A stretch of 64,000 bases of DNA, taken from assembly GCF_015831355.1 (NCBI RefSeq), contig NZ_JADWYR010000001.1, positions 2,046,001 to 2,110,000 of the forward strand. The letters are read 5' to 3'. Shown here piece after piece: positions 37,933 to 46,856 of this stretch. The translations under genes were made by a program, and so were the position numbers. The DNA is from Panacibacter microcysteis. GTDB lineage: Bacteria; Bacteroidota; Bacteroidia; Chitinophagales; Chitinophagaceae. The notes beneath the pieces were generated by a model. The model saw only the letters and a list, made by a program, of their open reading frames with translations. It was not told the DNA's origin and made no database searches. The first letter of the stretch is position 1. Each line of letters opens with the position of its first letter.

Positions 37933-39660
37933 ATGAAAAATACAAATAAGATTATAATCGCAATCATCCTGACGGGATTTGTGACTGTAATTTATAGTTG
38001 CAAGGAAGATTTTTTGACTGCCCAACCATACGGTCAGTATGGTTTGGATCAAGTAAAAAATAAAAAGGCAATTGACGCGCTGTTGGTGGGAGCCTACGGG
38101 GTTTTAGACGGCCAGGGTGTAAATAGTACATGGGCCCCTTCTGCTGTAAACTGGGCTACTGCAGGTGTTGCCGCAGATGATGCTTATAAAGGTACGGATG
38201 CAAATGATCAGCCACAAATGACTGAGGTTGAAATGTATCAATCACAATCTGCAAATCCTTATTTTTATGACAAATGGGTTGCAGTCTATGAAGGTGTGTC
38301 TCGTGCAAACGATGTTATTAGATTAACATCTGATCCAGCGGTTGTAGATATGACAGACGATGAAAAGAAAGTTGTTATTGCCCAGGCGAGATTTTTACGT
38401 GGACATTACCATTTTGATGCAAAGCGCTTGTGGAATAAGGTGCCGTTTATCAGTGACACAACAACAGTATACAATAATTCAAGTGATATATGGCCTGAAA
38501 TTGAAGCAGATTTCCAGTTTGCTTATGATAATCTTCCTGAAACACAATCTCAGGTTGGAAGGGTAAACAAATGGGCTGCTGCAGCTTACCTGGCTAAATG
38601 CTACATGTTCCAGAGTAAGTTTACGCAGGCAAAAGCATTATTCGATGTTATCATTACCAGTGGTAAAAATTCATCAGGTGCTGCATACGGCTTACAGGAT
38701 GCTTACTGGAAAAATTTTGATCCAGCTTATGATAACAGTATGGAAAGTGTTTTTGCAGTAGCCTCAGCGGCTTCTGGAACTGTGGACGGTAGCGGTGAAC
38801 GTTCTTTAGGTCTTGCATTCCCTTACGGTGGCGACTTTGGTTGCTGCGGCTTCTTTCAGCCTTCGCAAAATCTTGTGAACGCGTATAAGACTGACGCTAA
38901 CGGATTGCCGTTGTTCTCTACTTTCAATAACGCTGATCTTAAGAACGACCAGGGTGTTGCAGATGGAGCAGCATATCAGAATGATAATGTTACTCCGCTG
39001 GATCCAAGGTTAGACTGGACAGTAGGTAGAAAAGGTATATTTTTCTGGGACTGGGGTGTGCATCCGGGTGTTTCATGGATTCGCGACCAGAACTATGCAG
39101 GCCCTTTCAGCCCTAAAAAACACATCTTCTCCAAAAAAGAAGCGAATGTATTAACGTCTTCCGGCTGGAAAAATATCACAGCAAAAGATATTTATATTAT
39201 CCGTTATGCAGATGTGTTGCTAATGGCTGCAGAAGCTGAAATAGAAGTTGGTTCTTTAGAAGTGGCACGTGGTTATATAAACAGGGTACGTGCAAGAGCT
39301 GAAAACCCGATAAGCTGGGTGAGAGAAGTACCTGGCGATCTTACGTCTGAGCAGGCAGATGCGAACTACCAGATCGGATTGTATGCATCTTTCCCTAACC
39401 AGGATTATGCAAGAACAGCCGTGCGTTTCGAAAGAAGGTTAGAGCTTGCCCAGGAAGGTCATCGTTTCTTTGACCTTGTAAGATGGGGAATAGCCGCCGA
39501 AACACTTAACGCATACATTGAAAAGGAAAAAACAAAAAGAGTGTATAAAGCCGGGGCAGTTTTTGTAAAAGGTAAACACGAATATTTTCCAATACCTTCT
39601 TCAATTATTGATCTTGCAACAAAGTATGGCTCCAGCCTGACACAAAATCCAGGTTACTAG
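37933..39660 (+). CDS. SusD/RagB outer membrane lipoprotein 2
   Basis: 575 aa. Lipobox VIYSC with Cys at about residue 23. The SusD blocks are present: GVSRANDVIRL, RFLRGHYHFDAKRLWN, NKWAAAAYLAKCYMF and the C-terminal FERRLELAQEGHRFFDLVRWG. The GGCCGF-x-x-PSQ motif is shared with SusD 1. It forms the lid for SusC 2 on the cell surface. A terminator follows 30 bases after the stop. Confidence 0.93.
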   Translation: MKNTNKIIIAIILTGFVTVIYSCKEDFLTAQPYGQYGLDQVKNKKAIDALLVGAYGVLDGQGVNSTWAPSAVNWATAGVAADDAYKGTDANDQPQMTEVEMYQSQSANPYFYDKWVAVYEGVSRANDVIRLTSDPAVVDMTDDEKKVVIAQARFLRGHYHFDAKRLWNKVPFISDTTTVYNNSSDIWPEIEADFQFAYDNLPETQSQVGRVNKWAAAAYLAKCYMFQSKFTQAKALFDVIITSGKNSSGAAYGLQDAYWKNFDPAYDNSMESVFAVASAASGTVDGSGERSLGLAFPYGGDFGCCGFFQPSQNLVNAYKTDANGLPLFSTFNNADLKNDQGVADGAAYQNDNVTPLDPRLDWTVGRKGIFFWDWGVHPGVSWIRDQNYAGPFSPKKHIFSKKEANVLTSSGWKNITAKDIYIIRYADVLLMAAEAEIEVGSLEVARGYINRVRARAENPISWVREVPGDLTSEQADANYQIGLYASFPNQDYARTAVRFERRLELAQEGHRFFDLVRWGIAAETLNAYIEKEKTKRVYKAGAVFVKGKHEYFPIPSSIIDLATKYGSSLTQNPGY

Positions 39661-39682
39661 TATCACTTAAAACAAGCAGTTG

Positions 39683-39719
39683 AAAAAAAGCTCGCCGGTT
39701 ATTTCCGGTGAGCTTTTTA
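39683..39719 (+). terminator. Terminator after susD 2
   Basis: GCTCGCCGG (39690-39698), loop TTATTT, CCGGTGAGC (39705-39713, one G-T wobble) and a T run. It ends the second susC/susD operon. Confidence 0.9.
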
Positions 39720-39772
39720 ATTATAAGGTGTAGATACACATACGATAATTCAAAAACAGAATGCATTAAGGC

Positions 39773-40180
39773 CTAAGCTTCAAGCGCATCATATACAACT
39801 ACTTTCGCCCACAGGTGCCCATAGTTTTTAATAAATTCCTGGTGTATAGGATGCGTTTGGTAAGTGGCCTGGCCTTCAAGATCATCAAAAAACATGATTT
39901 CAGAAACCTGCCAGCTGGTATCTACTACTTCCCGCTTTTCTGTACTCGCCAGTACACCTACATGTATTTGTTTAATCGTCTCTATTTTGGCAAGACCTTT
40001 TACGCCTTCCACCAGTTTATCCCTGTCTTCCACTGAAGTTGGGTTTTTTAACCAAAATAATGCATGGTGTGCTACCTGTTTGCTTTTTGCTTTCATGTTT
40101 AATGGCTTTGCTGAAACTGCAACAGCAAAACCGGCAGATGTTGCTGTTGCTATAAATTTTCTTCTGCTGGTTTTTTTCAT
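39773..40180 (-). CDS. Tat-exported Dabb (stress-responsive alpha/beta barrel) protein
   Basis: 135 aa when started at ATG 40180. The N-terminus [12 protein letters not shown] has the twin-arginine motif and a hydrophobic stretch, so export by Tat to the periplasm is predicted. The rest is a single Dabb domain ([34 protein letters not shown]). Dabb proteins form dimeric barrels, some with enzymatic activity, but none is assigned here. It lies alone, convergent to the susD 2 gene. Confidence 0.85.
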   Translation of the reverse strand: MKKTSRRKFIATATSAGFAVAVSAKPLNMKAKSKQVAHHALFWLKNPTSVEDRDKLVEGVKGLAKIETIKQIHVGVLASTEKREVVDTSWQVSEIMFFDDLEGQATYQTHPIHQEFIKNYGHLWAKVVVYDALEA

Positions 40181-40244
40181 GTTATGAAAATACAAAAGAA
40201 GATGCACATAAAACAAACACTGTAAATGAGCCCTCTAAAATAAA

Positions 40245-41432
40245 ATGCAGAATGCTTTTGACATTAAATTTGTGCATATGTTAGCAGGCAACATTGCGCT
40301 CCATCGCCCGGCAAGAATTGGCGTGAGCAATTTTTTCTTCATCTCCGGCTTGTGTTTTGCCACATGGGCAGCACGCATACCAGATATACAACATCATTTA
40401 AACTTAAGTGAGGCAGCACTTGGTTCTGTACTCTTTGCTTCGCCTGTAGGTTCTATGTTGTGCCTGCCATTAGCAGGGTTTCTTGTTACAAGATTTGGCA
40501 GCCGCAACTGTTTGCTGGCAGGCTCTTTCATCTATGCCGTTATTCTTTGTTGCATAGGCCTTGTCGATACCGTTTGGCAACTCGTGGCGGCGCTTTTCTT
40601 TTTCGGTATGGCCGGTAATCTTATGAATATCTCGGTAAATACACAGGCTGTGGGGGTAGAGGCGTTGTACAAACGTTCTATCATGGCGTCATTTCACGGG
40701 TTGTGGAGCCTTGCAGGGTTTACAGGTGCTGCCATCGGTACATTAATGGTCTCACAAGGCATATCACCTTTACACCATTTTATACTGGTGGCATCGTTGA
40801 TGATAATCGCCGTAATCATTTTTTTTCGACACACACTACGCGAAGATGATCATGGTCGTGAAAAAACCAAATTCCAGTTTAAATGGAGCAATATAAAGTC
40901 TGTTATAACACTTGGTATTATTGCGTTTTGTTGTATGGGTTGCGAAGGTTGCATGTTTGACTGGAGTGGTATTTATTTCAGAGATATAGTAAAAGCACCA
41001 TCGTACCTGGTAACCGTAGGCTACACTGTGTTTATGGCAACAATGGCAACAGGCCGGTTTATTGCAGATACAATGGTTACAAAATTTGGTGCTACACGCG
41101 TTTTACAGGCCAGTGGTACGCTTATTACAACCGGGTTATTAACCGCAGTTATTTTTCCAAATATCTACGCAGCTGCATTCGGTTTTTTTCTCACCGGTTT
41201 TGGGGTTTCTTCTGTAGTGCCACTCAGTTATGGTCTTGCCGGCAAATCAACAAAACTCTCTGCCGGTATAGCTATCTCACTTGTTTCGAGTGTAGGGTTT
41301 CTTGGTTTCCTTTTTGGCCCGCCAATTATTGGTTATATAGCGGAAGCACTTAGCTTACAATGGTCGTTTGGGCTTATGGCTATTATTGGTTTTGGCACAG
41401 CCGTATTGGCATCTAATGCTAAAGTGGAATAA
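40245..41432 (+). CDS. Major facilitator superfamily transporter
   Basis: 395 aa with about 12 transmembrane segments. A second start at ATG 40278 (MLAGNIAL) is also possible and would remove 11 residues. The opening NFFFISGLCFATWAARIPDIQ and the loop VTRFGSRN match the YbjJ/FucP-like MFS group. Proteins of this group move sugars or other small solutes; the substrate is not predictable. It is upstream of an aldose epimerase-like gene and a Gfo/Idh/MocA oxidoreductase, which suggests sugar uptake, but each gene is separated by repeats or spacers. Confidence 0.82.
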   Translation: MQNAFDIKFVHMLAGNIALHRPARIGVSNFFFISGLCFATWAARIPDIQHHLNLSEAALGSVLFASPVGSMLCLPLAGFLVTRFGSRNCLLAGSFIYAVILCCIGLVDTVWQLVAALFFFGMAGNLMNISVNTQAVGVEALYKRSIMASFHGLWSLAGFTGAAIGTLMVSQGISPLHHFILVASLMIIAVIIFFRHTLREDDHGREKTKFQFKWSNIKSVITLGIIAFCCMGCEGCMFDWSGIYFRDIVKAPSYLVTVGYTVFMATMATGRFIADTMVTKFGATRVLQASGTLITTGLLTAVIFPNIYAAAFGFFLTGFGVSSVVPLSYGLAGKSTKLSAGIAISLVSSVGFLGFLFGPPIIGYIAEALSLQWSFGLMAIIGFGTAVLASNAKVE

Positions 41433-41433
41433 T

Positions 41434-41505
41434 GTACCAGGCAGCAGTATAAGAGTGAAGCTTTCGTTGCGTCGCACTCTTGTACTGTAGAAGCATTGTG
41501 CAGCC
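41434..41505 (+). repeat. Intergenic repeat copy 11 (core A)
   Basis: GTACCAGGCAGCAGTATAAG and core TTGCGTCGCACTCTTGTAC at 41467-41485. It is one of two copies in the 334-base gap 41433-41766, which holds nothing else I can identify. Confidence 0.88.
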
Positions 41506-41560
41506 ACGCGAAGAACGAAGCAAAGATTTTCCCGTAATCCAACAATGCGAAATATACATA

Positions 41561-41640
41561 CAGATCGCTTCAGACGCCATAAAAGAGGAACGCTGAAGTG
41601 AGTGACACAACCGGCGATGCCATGAAAAACCAATGCCCGC
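41561..41640 (-). repeat. Intergenic repeat copy 12 (core B, CTTCAG type)
   Basis: Minus strand: GGCATTGG, ATGGCATCGCCGG, TTGTGTCACTCACTTCAGCG, TTCCTCTTTTATGGCGTCTG, AAGCGATCTG. It is in opposite orientation to copy 11, 55 bases away. Confidence 0.86.
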
Positions 41641-41766
41641 TCTCAAAACCATCCACCTGTTTAAATCGTGCGATCACAAACTATCAGGTGCCCTACGAAC
41701 ATTTACACAAACGATTGAATTTTTACCGGCCGGCAAAATTTATTAGCTTGACCGAAATTTGAGATC

Positions 41767-42714
41767 ATGGCATGCTCGGTAAGTATTACAAAACAAGGTG
41801 AAGAAAACATTATACTGCTGCAGGATAATATTAGCGGGTGCACGGCAGAGATATATTCTTTTGGTGCATTGCTCAATACATTTGCTGTTCCGGTAGATCA
41901 TAAGCCCGTAAACGTTATAGATGGGTTTATCTCAATGCAGGATGCCGTGGCCAATGTTTCCAAAGGTTTTAAAAGTACAAAGCTTAGTCCGTTTGTATGC
42001 AGGTTAAAGAATGGTGAATACACATTTAACAGCGTGGCGCACAAAATAAAAAAGTTTTACATGGGCAGCGCTGCAATACATGGCCTGCTCTTCGATCAGT
42101 CTTTTAAGGTAAAAGAGCATGGTGCAGATGAGCACGCCGCTTATGTAGTGCTGTTATACACCTATAACAAAACAGACGAGGGTTTCCCATTCGGGTTTGA
42201 AATGGAGGTCACCTATAAACTGCACGAAGAAAACCGATTATTGCTTTCAACAAAAGTTACGAATAAAGCTGGTACAGCCATACCAATAAGCGATGGCTGG
42301 CACCCATACTTTACTTTTGGTGTAAAGGTTGATGAACTGCTGGTACAGTTTAACAGCAGGCGTATGGTTGTATTTGACAATGGCCTTTTGCCGACAGGCG
42401 ATCTTGTACCTTACACAACTTTTGCACGCACAAAAAGATTTGGAAACACCGCGCTGGATAATTGTTTCGAGCTCGCAGCTACAAATGAAGTTTCGTGCAC
42501 TATCAGAAACCCTTTTAACGGGCTTCAGCTAAGTATAACGCCTGCTGCCTCATACCCCTACCTGCAAATATTTACACCAAACGACAGGCGCAGCATTGCT
42601 ATTGAAAATCTCAGCAGTGTTCCCGATGCGTTTAATAATGGCATAGGGTTAATAGTATTACCGCCAGGTAATGCTACAACGTTTGAAACTACGTACCAGT
42701 TGGCCATTGTATAG
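41767..42714 (+). CDS. Aldose 1-epimerase (galactose mutarotase)-like protein
   Basis: 315 aa, all-beta GalM fold. Likely active-site pieces include IHGLLFD with a His, the SDGWHPYFTF stretch with the second catalytic His and the general-base Glu near the end (IENLSSVPDAF). It interconverts alpha and beta anomers of sugars. There is no signal peptide, so it is cytoplasmic. It follows the MFS transporter, but a 334-base gap with two repeat copies lies between them. GalM and related apiose or glucose-6-phosphate epimerases are hard to tell apart at this level. Confidence 0.85.
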   Translation: MACSVSITKQGEENIILLQDNISGCTAEIYSFGALLNTFAVPVDHKPVNVIDGFISMQDAVANVSKGFKSTKLSPFVCRLKNGEYTFNSVAHKIKKFYMGSAAIHGLLFDQSFKVKEHGADEHAAYVVLLYTYNKTDEGFPFGFEMEVTYKLHEENRLLLSTKVTNKAGTAIPISDGWHPYFTFGVKVDELLVQFNSRRMVVFDNGLLPTGDLVPYTTFARTKRFGNTALDNCFELAATNEVSCTIRNPFNGLQLSITPAASYPYLQIFTPNDRRSIAIENLSSVPDAFNNGIGLIVLPPGNATTFETTYQLAIV

Positions 42715-42887
42715 ATAAGATTACAATGCCTGGCAACCACAAACCGAAAGATCAAAATCTATATAATTCTGTAAAATATCAATGTAAAATTTTTTGATTG
42801 CCTGTATGGCACAACTTGTGTTACAGTCTATACCTTTATCATCTTGTCTGGCAATGTGCGCAGGAATAAACCGGAAAAACACTAAGC

Positions 42888-44261
42888 ATGACACTGAGGG
42901 AACTTCTATCACCAACACGGGCACTTAAAACAGCAACGGAATCGATATTGCTAACGTGGAAAGAGATTGCCAATCTTTTCGGGCTAAGCCAGGATATCTA
43001 TGTAAACCCTTTGCACAGGCCACTTTCAAAGCCTGTAACAGCTATATTGATCGGTGCCGGCCACAGGGGTAATATATACGCCGATTATTCCTTTATACGA
43101 CCAGATGAGGTAAATATAGTGGGTATTGCCGAACCCAATGCAGTACGCAATGGCAGGTTTGCACGCAAGCACGACATACCTGCCGCCAACAGGTTTTATG
43201 ACTGGGAAGATGTATTCAAACGCGAAAAATTTGCCGATGCAGTTATCATTGCAACACCCGATAACCTGCACTTTGAGCCCTGCATGAAAGCACTTGAATG
43301 TGGTTATGATGTGCTGCTTGAAAAGCCGGCCGCACCTACAGAAGAGCAATGCAGGATCATACTCGAAACAGCAAAAAACTATGGGCGCATTGTAAGTGTT
43401 TGCCATGTGCTGCGTTATTCCCCATACTTCCGGCAACTGAAACAAATTCTGGATGCAAAAACCATCGGCGAAATCATCAGTGTGCAACACCTGGAGCCTA
43501 TAGAGTATGTACATATGACGCATTCGTACGTACGTGGTAACTGGAGAAACAGCAAACAAACTTCACCAATCATTTTGGCCAAAAGTTGTCATGATACAGA
43601 TATACTTCGCTGGCTTATCAACGAACCGTCCCGGTATGTTCAGTGTTTTGGAGGCCTTTCCTGGTTTAAACAAGAGAATGCGCCTGAAGGAAGTACAGAG
43701 CGGTGTACCGATGGTTGTGCAGTAGAAGGCGAATGCCCGTTTTCTGCAATACAGATTTATTTAAGAGATAAAAAGCGCTTGTACGTTTTCGACTTGCCTG
43801 AAGATACCGGCAAATGGAATAAGATCATTCTGCGCAATCTTTTCAATACCAACTATGGGCGCTGTGTGTATCGTATGGATAATGACCAGCCTGATCATCT
43901 TACGGTAAACATCCAGTTCGAAAAAAATATTACTGCCGCATTTTCTATGGAGGCCTTTACTTCTTACGAAGGCCGCTGTACACGCGTAATGGGCACAAAA
44001 GGCGACATAGTGGGGAACATGGAGACCTATACCATTACAGATTTTAAAACAGGCCGCGAAACAAGCTGGAGCCTTAAAACAGATTACCATGGTGGCGGAG
44101 ATCACCGCCTGATGCAGGACTGGGTGCAGGCTGTTGGTCACCAGGATGCACAGGTACTTTCTTCAACCATCGACGTTTCTGTTGAAAGCCACCTCATGGC
44201 ATTTGCTGCAGAACGCAGCAGGTTAAACAAAACCATCGAGCCTGTTATGTTGAACAAGTAG
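42888..44261 (+). CDS. Gfo/Idh/MocA family NAD(P)-dependent oxidoreductase
   Basis: 457 aa. A Rossmann domain begins only at about residue 50 (AILIGAGHRGN), with E-x-N at GIAEPN and the family EKPAAPT stretch (Lys). The substrate domain contains CTDGCAVEGECPFSA, a cysteine set that occurs in part of the family, and His-containing YVHMTHSYVRG and CHDTDILRWL. The about 50-residue N-terminal extension (including LTWKEIANLFGLS) has no in-frame ATG closer to the Rossmann motif, so it is kept. The substrate is a sugar or inositol derivative in most relatives; here it is undetermined. Confidence 0.85.
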   Translation: MTLRELLSPTRALKTATESILLTWKEIANLFGLSQDIYVNPLHRPLSKPVTAILIGAGHRGNIYADYSFIRPDEVNIVGIAEPNAVRNGRFARKHDIPAANRFYDWEDVFKREKFADAVIIATPDNLHFEPCMKALECGYDVLLEKPAAPTEEQCRIILETAKNYGRIVSVCHVLRYSPYFRQLKQILDAKTIGEIISVQHLEPIEYVHMTHSYVRGNWRNSKQTSPIILAKSCHDTDILRWLINEPSRYVQCFGGLSWFKQENAPEGSTERCTDGCAVEGECPFSAIQIYLRDKKRLYVFDLPEDTGKWNKIILRNLFNTNYGRCVYRMDNDQPDHLTVNIQFEKNITAAFSMEAFTSYEGRCTRVMGTKGDIVGNMETYTITDFKTGRETSWSLKTDYHGGGDHRLMQDWVQAVGHQDAQVLSSTIDVSVESHLMAFAAERSRLNKTIEPVMLNK

Positions 44262-44269
44262 TTTTGGAA

Positions 44270-44357
44270 GCCGGCCTTTGTGCTTCGTGGCATCGCCTGT
44301 TGTGTCACTCACTTGTACTGTATATCGTTATGCAGCAACGATGCTTCGTTGGCTGCC
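44270..44357 (+). repeat. Intergenic repeat copy 13 (core B)
   Basis: GCCGGCCTTTG, TGGCATCGCCTG and core TTGTGTCACTCACTTGTAC at 44300-44318, then TGCAGCAACGATGC. GGCATCG and CGATGC can pair across the core. Confidence 0.87.
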
Positions 44358-44447
44358 ATCTTTTATTCGGAGTTTTGATGTTCATACAAGTCTTTTGATG
44401 TCCATACATAAAGGTTGTAAATAGTTATCTTTACGGCAATCTTTTTC

Positions 44448-44855
44448 ATGGATAATAATACTGATATAGCCGCAAAAAAAACTGCTGGTCCTGCAGATCA
44501 CCTCGCCAATGAACGAACATTTCTGGCCTGGATAAGAACAAGCATAGCATTGATGGGTTTTGGTTTTGTTATTGTAAAGTTTGCGTTGTTTATAAAACAG
44601 ATTGGTATTGTGCTGGGCGAAAAAACGAATAGCGCGGTTAGCACCGGCAGGGGCTACTCGGTAATTATTGGTGTCATTATGGTAGCATTGGGTGCTATTA
44701 TGGCCGTACTGGCTTTCTGGCGTTACCGTGCTATTGAAAAGCAACTAAAGAGCGGTTCTTTTTTTCCTTCGCAATGGCTAAGTGTAGTGGTTACTATAAG
44801 CATTGTTGCAGGCAGCATTTTGTTGGTAATTTACCTGTTGCCAAATATAAAATAA
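44448..44855 (+). CDS. YidH/DUF202 family inner membrane protein
   Basis: 135 aa. The DUF202 signature HLANERTFLAWIRTSIALMGFGF begins at about residue 18, and three transmembrane segments are predicted (about 33-55, 75-97 and 110-132). The family includes E. coli YidH; function is unknown. It precedes the DUF1275 gene on the same strand with 60 bases between. Confidence 0.9.
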   Translation: MDNNTDIAAKKTAGPADHLANERTFLAWIRTSIALMGFGFVIVKFALFIKQIGIVLGEKTNSAVSTGRGYSVIIGVIMVALGAIMAVLAFWRYRAIEKQLKSGSFFPSQWLSVVVTISIVAGSILLVIYLLPNIK

Positions 44856-44915
44856 CCTTGCGCCGTAATTGTATCAGTAATAGTTTAATGTCAACTCCCG
44901 TTAATTACTTTCTGC

Positions 44916-45638
44916 ATGTTCAGGCATACTGGTAAAACAAGAACATTAGCCCACAATCTTAAAATTGCATCGTTACTTTCTTTTGTTGCAGGCATGGTAA
45001 ATGTGGTTGGGTTTCTTGCTGTGCAAAGGTTAACAACCAATGTTACCGGGCATTTTGCTTTTTTGGTAGATGAAGTATTCAGGCTAAACTTTTTGAAGGC
45101 GCTTGTTTTTTTCTCATATATCTTTTTTTTCCTGCTTGGCTCTTTTGTATCGGGCGTTATGGTGGAGTATCTGCAGCGTGTAAATGAACGCTACGAGTTT
45201 ATTGTACCGGTTATTGCAGAAAGCCTTATTCTGCTGGTTGTTGCCGTATATGGGCCTGCATATGCAACACGTTTGCCTGATGCAATTGCATGCAGCCTGC
45301 TTTTTGCTATGGGTATGCAAAATTCGCTGGTTACAAAAATTTCCAATGCGGTTGTAAGAACCACGCATCTTACGGGTTTGTTTACAGACCTTGGTATTGA
45401 GTTATCTCAGTTGTTTTTTTATAAAGAAGCACAACAGAAAAAGCAGTTGCTTTCTTCCATAAGGCTGCGGCTGACGATTATAAGCTTCTTCTTTACCGGT
45501 GGTATAGTTGGCGGTGTATTTTACAACCGCTTTAATATGCATGTATTACTGGTAAGCGTTGTTTGCCTGCTGGCAGGTATTATTTATGATTACTTCAAAT
45601 TCAAAGTAATTACCATTGCCAGAAAGCTGAAGAAGTAA
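44916..45638 (+). CDS. YoaK/DUF1275 family membrane protein
   Basis: 240 aa with about six transmembrane segments. The family motifs are clear: LSFVAGMVNVVGFLAV, TTNVTGHFAFLVDE, LLFAMGMQNSLVTK and TTHLTGLFTDLGIELS. The function of DUF1275 proteins is unknown; small-molecule transport is often suggested. It may be co-transcribed with the DUF202 gene upstream. A basic C-terminal tail (KLKK) ends in the cytoplasm. Confidence 0.9.
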   Translation: MFRHTGKTRTLAHNLKIASLLSFVAGMVNVVGFLAVQRLTTNVTGHFAFLVDEVFRLNFLKALVFFSYIFFFLLGSFVSGVMVEYLQRVNERYEFIVPVIAESLILLVVAVYGPAYATRLPDAIACSLLFAMGMQNSLVTKISNAVVRTTHLTGLFTDLGIELSQLFFYKEAQQKKQLLSSIRLRLTIISFFFTGGIVGGVFYNRFNMHVLLVSVVCLLAGIIYDYFKFKVITIARKLKK

Positions 45639-45640
45639 GT

Positions 45641-45717
45641 GCCCGCAACTGCCGCGCAAAGAACAGGACGTACAAGTGAGTGACACAACAAAAGCTTCAT
45701 GCATGCACAACTGCCCG
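45641..45717 (-). repeat. Intergenic repeat copy 14 (core B)
   Basis: Minus-strand core TTGTGTCACTCACTTGTAC at 45670-45688, flanked by CGGGCAGTTG and AAGCTTTTG on its left. It fills the gap between the convergent DUF1275 and RidA genes. Confidence 0.86.
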
Positions 45718-45725
45718 TAAACAAA

Positions 45726-46112
45726 CTATAATGCTACCGTTGCAATCATACTGATCTCCACATTTACATTGCGTGGCAGCGCTTTTACTGCTACTGTTTC
45801 CCTGGCTGGGTAATCGCCGTTAAAGAATGATCCGTACACGCCATTTACAGCAGTAAACAAACCCATATCAGTCAGGAAAATTGTTGTCTTTACTACATGC
45901 TCAAAGGTTAGTTTGGCTTCAGCTAAAATAGCTTCCAGGTTTTTCATTACCTGTGTTGTTTCTGCAATGATGTCGCCACTTACAATTTCACTTGTTTCCG
46001 GGTGCATAGGAATTTGTCCGCTGATAAACAGCAGCCCGCCGGCTTTTACAGATTGGTTATAAGGGCCGATGGGAGCGGGTGCATTGGTGGTATTTATGAT
46101 TTGTTTGCTCAT
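45726..46112 (-). CDS. RidA (YjgF/YER057c/UK114) family enamine/imine deaminase
   Basis: 128 aa, the typical length. The conserved N-x-P...G-P-Y-(N/S)-Q opening (NAPAPIGPYNQSV), GQIP and the catalytic Arg within AVKALPRNVNVEISMIA are all visible. RidA proteins hydrolyse 2-aminoacrylate and other reactive imines in the cytosol and form trimers. It is a single gene, convergent to the DUF1275 gene. Confidence 0.93.
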   Translation of the reverse strand: MSKQIINTTNAPAPIGPYNQSVKAGGLLFISGQIPMHPETSEIVSGDIIAETTQVMKNLEAILAEAKLTFEHVVKTTIFLTDMGLFTAVNGVYGSFFNGDYPARETVAVKALPRNVNVEISMIATVAL

Positions 46113-46183
46113 ACAAAATTTTCAGGCAAGTTGCAGCATTTGGCTGAACCGGGCAACCTATTTTTGTTGCTTATTTTTTTACC

Positions 46184-46792
46184 ATGCGTATAATTGTCAG
46201 ATCCTCCCCGCAGCAGCAGGAAGAATGGTTAAGCAAGCCTGCAGGCGCTGCTGATGTTTCATTTGTGTATGGTGATGATGTATTCAATGTGGACGCTGAC
46301 GTATATGTTGACCTTTTGTTTGAAGAAAAATCTGCTCTCTTTTACCCGGAGCAAAAACCAGTTTTTGTTAGTGCCGTTATTAAAACATTGGAAGAATTGC
46401 CTGCTAACTTTATTCGCATAAACGCATGGAATGGATTTTTGAAGCGGGAACGTGTGGAAGTAGCGAGTTCGGAAAAAAACAAGCCGATCGTAAAAAAAGT
46501 TATGGACGAACTTGGCTGGACACATACTTTTGCCCCCGACGTGGCGGGGATGATAGCGGCCAGAACAATTGCAATGATTGTAAATGAAGCATATTTTGCC
46601 CTGGAAGAGGGCGTAAGCACAAAAGAAAACATAGATACAGCAATGAAGCTTGGCACCAATTATCCATACGGGCCGTTTGAATGGGCGCAGGTGATTGGGT
46701 TAAAAAAAATTTATATGTTACTTATTGCGCTTTCTGTTAAGGAAAATAGGTACCTTACAGCACCAATAATTGAACAGGAGGTGTTTTCTTAA
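46184..46792 (+). CDS. Truncated 3-hydroxyacyl-CoA dehydrogenase-like protein (C-terminal domain)
   Basis: 202 aa. Residues about 113-200 (VAGMIAARTIAMIVNEAYFAL, IDTAMKLGTNYPYGPFEWAQVIG) are a clear 3HCDH C-terminal domain. The N-terminal part corresponds only to the end of a Rossmann domain: FIRINAWNGF sits where the family has x-H-F-F-N-P, and its catalytic His is absent; no G-x-G-x-x-G NAD motif is visible. It is thus probably a non-oxidising protein that binds acyl-CoA or another partner. It is directly upstream of tsaB (65 bases) on the same strand. An alternative is a full but strongly diverged enzyme. Confidence 0.75.
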   Translation: MRIIVRSSPQQQEEWLSKPAGAADVSFVYGDDVFNVDADVYVDLLFEEKSALFYPEQKPVFVSAVIKTLEELPANFIRINAWNGFLKRERVEVASSEKNKPIVKKVMDELGWTHTFAPDVAGMIAARTIAMIVNEAYFALEEGVSTKENIDTAMKLGTNYPYGPFEWAQVIGLKKIYMLLIALSVKENRYLTAPIIEQEVFS

Positions 46793-46856
46793 AGGTCAAT
46801 TTTCCCCACTACTGCCAGGCCTCTTTTATTATTGAGCTTAATAAATATTGTAAGAA

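Noticed and set aside
41333-41652. Three minus-strand frames of 70-92 codons in the MFS-epimerase gap
   Set aside because: They are translations of repeat copies 11 and 12 and their flanks. The same peptide pattern occurs wherever core B is read in that frame.
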